Counted from the first letter of the stretch, positions 1 through 5,772 are shown. The stretch: 5,772 nt of DNA from Fidelibacterota bacterium (GCA_002694025.1 NZKX01000123.1:1-5772); one strand, 5' to 3'. Translations and numbers: made by a program. The notes: generated from the sequence alone by a model not told the origin.

Positions 1-576
1 AATCTGTTATTAAGCTTACATGATTGGGACGTAGATTTTTCTGCATGGTGCACATATAAATATCTTTGTGCTGGTCCTGGAAGTCCATCAGGTGTTTTTA
101 TACATGAGCGACATCATAAATGGAATGGTCCAAGGTTACTTGGTTGGTGGGGACACAATAAAGATTCTAGATTTGAAATGTCATCCACATTTGATCCCAT
201 TAGTACTGCTGAAGGTTGGCAAATTAGTAATGCACCTATTATGGGTATGGCTCCTTTAGTAACTGCAATGAATATTTACAGCAAGGCTGGGATGAATTCA
301 ATTCGGGAAAAAGGGGAAAATATTTCGTCTTATATAGAATATTTAATTCATCAATTGATACCATCTGTGCATATTATCACACCAGAGGATAGAGGATGTC
401 AACTTTCTCTGGTGGTCCCTAAAGGAAAGAAGGTACATGATCGTCTTTTAGAAAAAGGTGTAATTTGTGATTGGAGAAATCCTGATGTAATCCGAGTTGC
501 TCCCCATCCATTATATAACTCGTACGTTGAAGTATTTAATTTTGTTAAAATTTTGAGAAAAGCAGTTGAATCCTAA
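1..576 (+). CDS. kynU: Kynureninase, C-terminal part (5' end outside window)
   Basis: PLP-dependent hydrolase that cleaves kynurenine or 3-hydroxykynurenine to (3-hydroxy)anthranilate plus alanine; cytosolic, in the tryptophan-to-NAD route. Frame 1 is open from the first base and gives 191 residues, against about 420 for a whole kynureninase, so the N-terminal half lies upstream. The visible part begins LLLSLHDWDVDFSAWCTYKY. Lys20 of the fragment, in the Tyr-Lys-Tyr-Leu motif (bases 58-60), is the expected Schiff-base lysine, with the PLP-contacting Tyr before it. Family landmarks follow: PRLLGWWGH (about 45-53), the ISTAEGWQISNAP segment (about 67-79), RGCQLSL (about 138-144) and the C-terminal DWRNPDVIRVAPHPLYNS. 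The Met codon at 178 is internal and not a start, because homology continues upstream of it. The stop TAA lies inside the start region of kmo, so the two genes overlap. Identity is very secure; substrate preference for the 3-hydroxy form is inferred from the adjacent kmo. Confidence 0.96.
   Translation, partial: NLLLSLHDWDVDFSAWCTYKYLCAGPGSPSGVFIHERHHKWNGPRLLGWWGHNKDSRFEMSSTFDPISTAEGWQISNAPIMGMAPLVTAMNIYSKAGMNSIREKGENISSYIEYLIHQLIPSVHIITPEDRGCQLSLVVPKGKKVHDRLLEKGVICDWRNPDVIRVAPHPLYNSYVEVFNFVKILRKAVES
555..562 (+). promoter_or_regulatory. Ribosome binding site for kmo, inside the end of kynU
   Basis: A purine-rich GAGAAAAG lies just before the TTG at 566, with its GAGA core 7 bases away. It supports the TTG start. 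The kmo frame is closed by TGA at 554-556, and no ATG or GTG occurs between that stop and the Rossmann GAGLSG motif. Because the site is inside the last kynU codons, kmo translation is probably coupled to ribosomes finishing kynU. Confidence 0.5.
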
Positions 577-1894
577 ACAGCAGCATATTGCTTTAATTGG
601 TGCAGGTTTATCAGGACCTGTTATGGCAACCTATTTATCCTCACTAGGTTTTTCAATTGATGTATATGAGGCTCGATCAGATATGAGAAAAAATTCTATA
701 CCTGCAGGGAGGTCGATAAATCTGGCCTTATCAGTTAGAGGAATAAGGGCTTTAAAAGACATTGGTGTTTATGAAAAAATAGAACCTGATTTGATTCCCA
801 TGCGTGGGCGAATGATTCATGATGTAAATGGTAACATTAATTTTCAGCCGTATGGTCAAAAAAGAAATGAAGTTATCTTCTCGGTTTCAAGATCAAATCT
901 CAATAAAACATTAATAAATTATGCCGAAAATACAAACCTTGTAAACTTTCATTTTAATCACGAATTGCAAAATATTGACCTAAAAAAATCAGAGCTACGT
1001 TTCAATAATAAAGATGTTCCTTTTAATGTGATACTAGGTTCTGATGGTGCCTCATCAAAAGTGAGAGATTTTATATGTGAAAATTCAAACGTCTCATTTA
1101 TAAAAAAACCTTTAGGTCATGGTTATAAAGAACTAACAATTTTGCCTAATAGTAATGGTGAATTTCAAATAGATAGCAATTCTTTGCACATTTGGCCTAG
1201 AGGAAAATTTATGCTTATTGCGCTACCAAATGCAGATAGATCTTTCACCTGCACATTATTTCTACCATTGAAGGGATTTAATAGTTTTCACTATCTAGAC
1301 TCTAAAAATAAAGTGCTGCATTTTTTTCAAAAATATTTTCCAGACACTCTACATCTCATTCCCAACTTGCCAGATGAATTCTTAAAGCGACCTGTAGGAA
1401 AGTTAGGATCAATCTATTGCAATAAGTGGAATTACAAAGATGTTGCTGCAATTTTTGGAGACGCTGCTCATACCATTGTACCTTTCTTTGGTCAGGGTAT
1501 GAATGCATCCATGCAAGATTGTACTGTAATGTATTCCTTTGTAAAAAAATATAATGGAAACTGGGATAAAATATTTTCAAGATTTTCAGAAATGCAGGTA
1601 GCAAATGGTTATGCTATAGCCGATATGGCATTAGAGAATTATATCGAGATGCGAGACTCAGTTAACGATCCTAATTATAAAATAAAAAGAGAGTTAGAAT
1701 TTGAATTAGAAAACAAGCTTTGGGATCGTTTTGTACCAAGATATTCTATGGTATCCTTTCATGAAATACCATATTCTGAAGTTTTAAGAAGAGGAGTAAC
1801 TCAATCTAAGTTGATGGACTCTTTTATAAAAGGGGTCTTTACAAAAAAAAAGTTATATGAACAAATTGAAAAAAAATTATCACCTATAAGGTAA
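566..1894 (+). CDS. kmo: Kynurenine 3-monooxygenase (FAD-dependent)
   Basis: Class A flavoprotein hydroxylase that uses NADPH and O2 to convert L-kynurenine to 3-hydroxykynurenine, the step before kynureninase on the way to quinolinate and NAD. Its 442 residues are normal for bacterial KMO (about 450). In order: the FAD Rossmann motif GAGLSG at 12-17, the Glu ending the second strand (VYEAR, 33-37), the KMO signature GRSINLALS at 48-56, PMRGRMIHD at 79-86, the DG motif GSDGASSKVRD at 158-168, the GD motif FGDAAHTIVPFFGQGMNAS at 297-315, and the C-terminal FVPRYSMVSFHEIPYSEVLRRG at 389-410. Arg83 and Tyr97 are plausible members of the kynurenine carboxylate pocket, by family analogy only. No clear C-terminal membrane anchor is visible, so the protein is probably soluble. 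The TTG start at 566 is chosen because TGA at 554 closes the frame and the next ATG (codon 20) would remove the FAD motif. The gene overlaps kynU by 11 bases, which indicates one operon. The C-terminal end is lysine-rich and includes an A9 run (1843-1851). Confidence 0.95.
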   Translation: MNPKQQHIALIGAGLSGPVMATYLSSLGFSIDVYEARSDMRKNSIPAGRSINLALSVRGIRALKDIGVYEKIEPDLIPMRGRMIHDVNGNINFQPYGQKRNEVIFSVSRSNLNKTLINYAENTNLVNFHFNHELQNIDLKKSELRFNNKDVPFNVILGSDGASSKVRDFICENSNVSFIKKPLGHGYKELTILPNSNGEFQIDSNSLHIWPRGKFMLIALPNADRSFTCTLFLPLKGFNSFHYLDSKNKVLHFFQKYFPDTLHLIPNLPDEFLKRPVGKLGSIYCNKWNYKDVAAIFGDAAHTIVPFFGQGMNASMQDCTVMYSFVKKYNGNWDKIFSRFSEMQVANGYAIADMALENYIEMRDSVNDPNYKIKRELEFELENKLWDRFVPRYSMVSFHEIPYSEVLRRGVTQSKLMDSFIKGVFTKKKLYEQIEKKLSPIR

Positions 1895-1947
1895 ATATTT
1901 TTTTAATCATTAATGGAGAATAGACATTTAGAATATTGTAGATCATA

Positions 1948-2154
1948 TTGATCATGTCAATAAATCACTTTCAAAACTCATATAGGATTATGCGAGTACA
2001 GGAAAAGTGTAAAGGTTTCACTAAAAAATATATATTGGATCGGCAAAATCCATTCATTAATACAGGAATTTTATTTTCGAAAATTTTGGAAAAAAGAAAT
2101 AAGAAAATATTAGGTAAAAATTTTAAACATACATTAAAAGAGGTTTCACAATGA
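1948..2154 (+). CDS. Doubtful small basic ORF of unknown function before the OsmC gene
   Basis: I do not recognise this product, and it may not be a gene. The frame runs from a TTG at 1948 (68 codons), with an ATG two codons later at 1954 (66 codons) and another at 1990. No good Shine-Dalgarno sequence precedes any of them. The predicted protein is strongly basic, with lysine clusters near residues 20-27 and 47-62, and has no signal peptide, transmembrane segment or known motif. In favour of coding, its TGA overlaps the OsmC start as ATGA, a usual sign of translational coupling. Against it, the composition is what translated A/T-rich spacer would give, and nothing suggests conservation. The whole 1895-2150 interval otherwise holds only low-complexity A/T tracts and a short dyad at 1941-1953. 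A decayed gene remnant or an untranslated leader are the alternatives. Confidence 0.25.
   Translation: MIMSINHFQNSYRIMRVQEKCKGFTKKYILDRQNPFINTGILFSKILEKRNKKILGKNFKHTLKEVSQ
2137..2143 (+). promoter_or_regulatory. Ribosome binding site of the OsmC-family gene
   Basis: AAAGAGG ends 7 bases before the ATG at 2151 and 10 before the second ATG at 2154. It is the best Shine-Dalgarno match in the window; most of the other starts here have little or none. It supports the tandem ATGATG start and suggests that the OsmC gene is translated independently of the small ORF upstream. Confidence 0.6.
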
Positions 2155-2552
2155 TGTCAAAAGTAACTTACAATGGTGACTTAAGAACAGAGGCATATCA
2201 TATTCAATCAGGAATTTCAATTGTAACAGATGCTCCAATTGATAATCAAGGAAAAGGAGAGGCATTTTCTCCAACAGATTTAGTTGCAACAGCATTGGCT
2301 TCATGTATGTTAACTATCATGGGAATTGTAGCTGAAAGAAATGATATTGAGCTCAAAGGTACAACTGCTGAAGTAGAAAAAATAATGGGATCAGAACCTA
2401 GAAAGATAGATAAAATAGAGATTAACATTTTTTTTAAAAAAAATTTTGATAAAAAATCAAAACTTAAACTTGAAAGTGCGGCCTCAACGTGCCCTGTTAG
2501 TAACAGCTTGAATGTAAGTTTAAAAAAATATATTAATTTTATATATCCATAA
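2151..2552 (+). CDS. OsmC/Ohr-family peroxiredoxin-like protein
   Basis: A 133-residue member of the OsmC/Ohr superfamily, small cytosolic homodimers that reduce organic hydroperoxides through a cysteine pair. Both expected cysteines are present: Cys52 in TALASCMLTIMGI, on the central helix, and Cys114 in AASTCPVSNSL. The N-terminal strand YNGDLRTEAYHIQSG (7-21) carries the usual Arg12, and DAPIDNQGKGEAFSPTDL (27-44) is characteristic of the OsmC/YhfA-like branch common in Bacteroidota. It is slightly short for the family (about 135-145 residues) but complete. The start may be 2151 or 2154 (ATGATG); a good ribosome binding site fits both. Its stop is 38 bases before rpe with no terminator between, so the two could share a transcript. 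A T8A8T4 tract at 2428-2447 encodes Ile-Phe-Phe-Lys-Lys-Asn-Phe. The family is secure. The substrate is not known, since many YhfA-like members have no shown peroxidase role, so I give no gene symbol. Confidence 0.9.
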   Translation: MMSKVTYNGDLRTEAYHIQSGISIVTDAPIDNQGKGEAFSPTDLVATALASCMLTIMGIVAERNDIELKGTTAEVEKIMGSEPRKIDKIEINIFFKKNFDKKSKLKLESAASTCPVSNSLNVSLKKYINFIYP

Positions 2553-2590
2553 AAAAATGATAAGGATCTTTTTAAATTCCATATTCTAAA

Positions 2591-3268
2591 ATGAATGATA
2601 ATTTTAAACTAGCCCCCTCAATATTGTCCGCAGATTTTTCAGACCTTCAGTCTGCTCTTAAAATATGCGACAAAGGAAATGCTCATTGGATACATGTAGA
2701 TGTAATGGACAACCAGTTTGTTCCAAACTTGACTATTGGCCCTCCAGTAGTAGCGTCATTAAGGCCTAAAACACAAAAATTTATCGATGTTCATATGATG
2801 GTTATTGACCCTGAAAAATTGGTAGAGCCATTTGCAAGAGCAGGTGCGGATAATATTACATTTCATATAGAAGCTACAAAAGAACCTGAAAAAATAATTG
2901 ATCTTATTCGATCCTGTGGATGCAGGGTAGGTATATCTATAAAACCATCAACTCCACTGTCTGATATTTTCCCAATTCTAGAAAAGGTAGATGTAGTTTT
3001 GGTAATGAGTGTTGAACCTGGCTTTGGTGGGCAGGGATATATTAAAGAATCAAACAACAGAATATCTTCAATTAAATCTTATTTAGTAGAAAACTGCTTA
3101 GATCGTGTACAAATTGAAGTGGATGGTGGTATTAAGCTCCATAATGCAGCGGATGTTCTGAAAGAAGGAGCTGATATCTTAGTAGCAGGTTCAGAAATAT
3201 TTAATTCAAAAACCCCAGTGCAGACGATTGAAGAATTTTATAAACTTTCTAAACGTTTAGTTAATTAA
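2591..3268 (+). CDS. rpe: D-ribulose-phosphate 3-epimerase
   Basis: Cytosolic TIM-barrel enzyme that interconverts D-ribulose 5-phosphate and D-xylulose 5-phosphate in the pentose phosphate pathway. Its 225 residues match the usual length. Family motifs in order: APSILSADF (8-16), HVDVMDNQFVPNLTIGP (35-51), DVHMMV (66-71), HIEAT (92-96), VLVMSVEPGFGGQGYI (136-151), EVDGGI (176-181) and the phosphate-binding VAGSEIF (198-204). The divalent metal ligands His35, Asp37, His68 and Asp178 are all present, and Asp37 and Asp178 are the expected acid/base pair. The ATG at 2591 puts APSILSADF at its normal distance from the N-terminus. No clear Shine-Dalgarno is present; an AAGG at 2562-2565 is too far away. 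The gene lies 38 bases after the OsmC gene and 67 bases before tkt, which supplies the xylulose-5-P-using partner enzyme. A terminator-like hairpin begins within its final codons. Confidence 0.97.
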   Translation: MNDNFKLAPSILSADFSDLQSALKICDKGNAHWIHVDVMDNQFVPNLTIGPPVVASLRPKTQKFIDVHMMVIDPEKLVEPFARAGADNITFHIEATKEPEKIIDLIRSCGCRVGISIKPSTPLSDIFPILEKVDVVLVMSVEPGFGGQGYIKESNNRISSIKSYLVENCLDRVQIEVDGGIKLHNAADVLKEGADILVAGSEIFNSKTPVQTIEEFYKLSKRLVN

Positions 3269-3300
3269 AATGTAACTGATTTAATTAGCATTTTTTTTTT
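3260..3300 (+). terminator. Rho-independent terminator-like hairpin after rpe
   Basis: Arms at 3260-3269 and 3280-3289 can form a 10-pair stem (G-C, one G·U, then eight A-U pairs) with a 10-base loop at 3270-3279. One A follows, then an unbroken run of ten T at 3291-3300. The left arm contains the last Asn codon and the TAA stop of rpe. The stem is weak because it is almost all A-U, so partial termination is more likely than a full stop. If it works, tkt-rpiB need a promoter in the AT-rich stretch 3301-3335, where I see no clear consensus, or depend on readthrough. Confidence 0.5.
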
Positions 3301-3335
3301 AAATAGCATAAAATTTTTATCAAGAAAAATCATAT

Positions 3336-5363
3336 ATGAAAACATATCAAGATTTAAAAAATTTTTCCCAATGGTCAGATTCGGATAAGGATCAATTTTC
3401 AATTGCAGTGGTCAAAGGGTTGGTGATGGATGCCACCAGAGAGGCAAATAGTGGCCATCCTGGAGGTCCAATGTCTTGTGCGGATTTTGCTTTTATTTTA
3501 TATAGGTATTATTTAGCATTTGATCCAAATGACCCTAATTGGTTTAACCGAGATCGGTTTATACTTTCTGGTGGGCATATGTCGATGGTGCAATATGCAC
3601 TATTACTTTTCTCAGGCTGGTTGAAACTCAATGATATAAAAAAATTCCGTCAGCTTCATAGCAATACTCCAGGACATCCTGAGGTAGAAGTTACCGGAGT
3701 AGAGTGTACTACTGGACCTTTGGGACAGGGATTTGCGATGGCTACAGGAATGGCGCATGGAGAAGCTTATTTACGTAATATCTTTTCTAGGAGTTCTATC
3801 AAGGCATCCAGACTAGTTGATCATTATACATACGTTCTCGCAAGTGATGGTGATCTTCAAGAACCAGTTGCTTTAGGTACCGCATCTTTAGCTGGTCATC
3901 TAGCCTTATCAAAGCTTATTGTTTTCTATGATGCAAACAAGGCTCAAATATCAGGGCATACAAATAGATCAGACTCTACAGATTATAAAAAGATATTCGA
4001 TGGTTTTAATTGGCATGTGCAAGAGATCGATGGCCATAATCATAGCCAAATAAAAAAATCAATTGAAAATGCACAGCAGGATCATCGTCCTAGCATTATT
4101 ATTGGAAATACCATTATGGCAAAAGGTACTGCGAGTATGGAAGGTGATCACAATACACATGGAGCACCACTTCCTCAAGAAGAGATTGATCTATCAAAAA
4201 AGAAACTGGGTCTACCCAATGATAAATTTTATTTTCCTGAAGAAATAAAAATGTATTATCAATCTAGATTTTCAGAACTTTCCCGAGCAGTCAGATTATG
4301 GAAAGATCAAAAAGATCAGCTATTATCTATAAAAAAAACCTCTTCCTTAATTTCTATTTGCCTCGAGGAAAAGCTTCCTAAAACTGATTTACCTTCCTTT
4401 GCATTCGGACAATCAATAGCTACTAGGAAAGCTTATGGAGCAACCTTAGATAAATTTGCAAGTGAATTGCCTAATCTTGTTGGCGGATCTGCAGATTTAG
4501 AACCATCTAACTATACTGGTAATTTTGCAGAGACATATAAAGATTTTTCAAAACTAGATCAAGCCGGGCGTAATATACCTTTTGGAGTTCGCGAATTTCC
4601 GATGGCAGCAATGATGAACGGCATAGCCTTGCATGGCGGCTTGATACCCTTTGGTGGCACATTTTTAGTCTTTGCTGATTATGAGCGACCTGCTCTTCGA
4701 CTCGGTGCATTACAAAATATTAGAGTCATTCATGAGTTCACACATGATTCTTTTTATGTTGGGGAGGATGGACCTACCCATCAGCCCATCGAACACGCTA
4801 TGTCTCTAAGGACAATACCAAACTTTAATGTTTTTAGACCTGCTGACGCTAAAGAAACAGCAATCTGTTTTCGTATAGCGCTGGAAAATATGCATACTCC
4901 TAGTGCCTTACTGTTAACTAGACAGGGTGTACCTGTTCTCCCAAATGATTATGACGAGTTAGAAAATGGTGTAAGAAAAGGGGCATATGTAATAAGGGAT
5001 TGTGATGAACCGCCAGAATTAATTTTAATAGCAACTGGCTCAGAAGTTTCTTTGGCACTTGAAACGTGTGAATTAATGAAAGATAAAAATATTCGTGTTG
5101 TCAGTATGCCTTGTATGGAAATTTTTGAAAAGCAAGATTTATTGTATCAGTCTTCTATTATTCCAAAGAGAGGATGTTTAAAAGTTACAATTGAAGCAGG
5201 CATAACTCGCGGATGGGAAAAATTTTCAGGAATTAATGGTTTGTCAATTGGGATTGATCGTTATGGTGCTTCAGCACCTGGTAAAGTCCTTGCTGATGAA
5301 TTTGGATTTACTGCTGAAAAAATAGAATCCAAGATTAAAGCTCATTTGAAAAATCTTTTATGA
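3336..5363 (+). CDS. tkt: Transketolase
   Basis: Thiamine diphosphate enzyme that moves two-carbon ketol units between xylulose-5-P and ribose-5-P or erythrose-4-P in the non-oxidative pentose phosphate pathway; a cytosolic homodimer. Its 675 residues match the usual 660-680. N-terminal pyrophosphate domain: REANSGHPGGPMS (His41), LSGGHMSM (His81), TPGHPE (His114), TTGPLGQG (126-132), and the metal site DGD (Asp171) with YDAN (Asn201). THGAPL supplies His275. Pyrimidine domain: ATRKAYG (Arg364), GGSADLEPSN (Ser391, phosphate contact), VREFPM with the catalytic Glu420, THDSFYVGEDGPTHQP (His470, Asp478, His482) and LLTRQG (Arg529). A C-terminal domain follows from about 545. Residue roles are assigned by alignment from memory to E. 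coli TktA. Several motif neighbours differ from the enterobacterial form (GHMSM for GHGSM, SDGD for GDGC, REFPM for REFGM), but no key catalytic residue is lost. The start at 3336 has only a weak AAGAAA-type ribosome site. The stop overlaps the rpiB start as ATGA. Confidence 0.97.
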   Translation: MKTYQDLKNFSQWSDSDKDQFSIAVVKGLVMDATREANSGHPGGPMSCADFAFILYRYYLAFDPNDPNWFNRDRFILSGGHMSMVQYALLLFSGWLKLNDIKKFRQLHSNTPGHPEVEVTGVECTTGPLGQGFAMATGMAHGEAYLRNIFSRSSIKASRLVDHYTYVLASDGDLQEPVALGTASLAGHLALSKLIVFYDANKAQISGHTNRSDSTDYKKIFDGFNWHVQEIDGHNHSQIKKSIENAQQDHRPSIIIGNTIMAKGTASMEGDHNTHGAPLPQEEIDLSKKKLGLPNDKFYFPEEIKMYYQSRFSELSRAVRLWKDQKDQLLSIKKTSSLISICLEEKLPKTDLPSFAFGQSIATRKAYGATLDKFASELPNLVGGSADLEPSNYTGNFAETYKDFSKLDQAGRNIPFGVREFPMAAMMNGIALHGGLIPFGGTFLVFADYERPALRLGALQNIRVIHEFTHDSFYVGEDGPTHQPIEHAMSLRTIPNFNVFRPADAKETAICFRIALENMHTPSALLLTRQGVPVLPNDYDELENGVRKGAYVIRDCDEPPELILIATGSEVSLALETCELMKDKNIRVVSMPCMEIFEKQDLLYQSSIIPKRGCLKVTIEAGITRGWEKFSGINGLSIGIDRYGASAPGKVLADEFGFTAEKIESKIKAHLKNLL

Positions 5364-5772
5364 AAATTCATTTAGCTACTGATCACGCTGGTCTAGATTT
5401 AAAAAACACCATAAAAAATTACCTTAGAGAATCTGGATACCATGTAGAGGATCACGGAGCTTATGAATATGATGCTGAAGATGATTATCCAGATTTCATT
5501 TTCCCATGTGCAATGGCTGTATCCCTTGATAAAGAAAGTAGAGGAATAATCCTTGGTGGTTCAGGCCAAGGTGAGGCAATCGCGGCAAATAGAATCAGAG
5601 GATGTAGAGCTGCTGTCTTTTATGGAGGTACAAAAGAAATAGTTAGATTGTCTAGGGAACATAACAATGCAAATATATTATCCATTGGAGCTAGGTTTAT
5701 GATTGAGAAAGAAATTTTTGAAGTTTTAGATTTATGGATTAAAGAGTCTTTTGAGGGAGGAAGACATCAACG
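5360..5772 (+). CDS. rpiB: Ribose-5-phosphate isomerase B, 3' end outside window
   Basis: Interconverts ribose-5-P and ribulose-5-P; LacAB/RpiB family, cytosolic. The frame begins at the ATG overlapping the tkt stop and stays open for 137 codons to the window edge. It reads MKIHLATDHAGLDLKNTIKN, then DYPDF (42-46), GIILGGSGQGEAIAANRIRG (62-81), SREHNNANILSIGAR (98-112) and ends in GGRHQR, which in relatives lies about ten or more residues before the C-terminus. Asp8, His9, Tyr43, His101 and Arg112 fit the sugar- and phosphate-binding positions of the family. E. coli RpiB has its catalytic cysteine in a CGTGIG motif; here the motif is GGSGQGE, with Ser68 and Glu72, as in the Mycobacterium tuberculosis-type enzymes where glutamate is the proposed base. 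The four-base overlap indicates translational coupling with tkt. Allose-6-phosphate isomerase is an alternative activity for some relatives, but the pentose phosphate neighbours favour RpiB. Confidence 0.94.
   Translation, partial: MKIHLATDHAGLDLKNTIKNYLRESGYHVEDHGAYEYDAEDDYPDFIFPCAMAVSLDKESRGIILGGSGQGEAIAANRIRGCRAAVFYGGTKEIVRLSREHNNANILSIGARFMIEKEIFEVLDLWIKESFEGGRHQ

Noticed and set aside
68..259. Forward open frame inside kynU
   Set aside because: It lies in another frame across a region where frame 1 gives clear kynureninase sequence, including the PLP lysine motif.
1356..1604. Reverse-strand open frame of 82 codons inside kmo
   Set aside because: It is fully antisense to the conserved GD-motif region of kmo and its translation has no recognisable features.
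1892..1920. Possible terminator after kmo (T-rich tract then ATTAATG)
   Set aside because: The T7 tract is not preceded by a stable stem, and the CATTAATG palindrome is too short and lies on the wrong side of the T run.
2246..2428. Reverse-strand open frame opposite the OsmC gene
   Set aside because: It is an antisense shadow of the conserved cysteine-helix region, with no independent support.
2550..2578. Possible terminator between the OsmC gene and rpe
   Set aside because: Only an A-run to T-run pairing of about five A-U pairs around a loop of more than ten bases is possible, which is not a believable terminator.
2863..3057. Reverse-strand open frame opposite rpe
   Set aside because: It is an antisense shadow of the conserved barrel motifs of rpe.
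4063..4248. Forward open frame inside tkt
   Set aside because: It lies out of frame within the conserved THGAPL region of transketolase, with no ribosome site or known family.
4507..4710. Reverse-strand open frame opposite tkt
   Set aside because: It is an antisense shadow of the REFPM catalytic region of tkt.
1..5772. Hidden novel system (defence island, mobile element, CRISPR, RNA gene)
   Set aside because: No transposase, integrase, repeat array, toxin-antitoxin pair, tRNA or rRNA signature was seen on either strand. Nearly all sequence is explained by six recognised metabolic or stress genes.

Overview
The window is AT-rich (G+C estimated by eye at about one third). It is densely coded, and every supported gene lies on the + strand. 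It holds two ordinary metabolic gene groups with a small OsmC-family gene between them. The organism looks like an AT-rich member of the Bacteroidota/FCB side of the tree, such as a marine Bacteroidota or Marinimicrobia-like lineage. This is inferred from the tryptophan-to-kynurenine NAD genes, the Bacteroidota-like OsmC protein and the weak Shine-Dalgarno signals. No rRNA or other taxonomic marker is present, so the placement is tentative.

Layout: (1) Bases 1-576 are the C-terminal part of kynureninase (kynU), cut by the window start. (2) Bases 566-1894 are kynurenine 3-monooxygenase (kmo), which overlaps kynU by 11 bases and starts at TTG. Together they are the core of the kynurenine route from tryptophan towards quinolinate and NAD. 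(3) Bases 1895-2150 are a 256-base low-complexity stretch containing one doubtful 66-68 codon ORF, whose stop overlaps the next start as ATGA. (4) Bases 2151-2552 are an OsmC/Ohr-family protein with both redox cysteines. (5) Bases 2591-3268 are ribulose-phosphate 3-epimerase (rpe), followed by an AT-rich hairpin plus T10 tract that begins inside the last rpe codons. (6) Bases 3336-5363 are a full-length transketolase (tkt). (7) From base 5360 onward is ribose-5-phosphate isomerase B (rpiB), overlapping tkt by four bases and cut a few codons before its expected end.

How the genes work together: Rpe, Tkt and RpiB interconvert ribulose-5-P, xylulose-5-P, ribose-5-P and the triose/hexose phosphates. 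They are most of the non-oxidative pentose phosphate pathway; transaldolase is not seen here. Kmo turns kynurenine into 3-hydroxykynurenine, and KynU cleaves that to 3-hydroxyanthranilate. The last NAD step, by quinolinate phosphoribosyltransferase, consumes PRPP made from ribose-5-P. A metabolic link between the two groups is therefore conceivable, but the sequence does not prove one.

I found no mobile element, CRISPR array, tRNA, rRNA or defence-like cassette, and no convincing undescribed system. The points most worth a second look are the RpiB active site (glutamate type, no cysteine), the orphan small ORF in front of the OsmC gene, the overlapping kynU-kmo junction with its TTG start, and the terminator-like hairpin overlapping the rpe stop.
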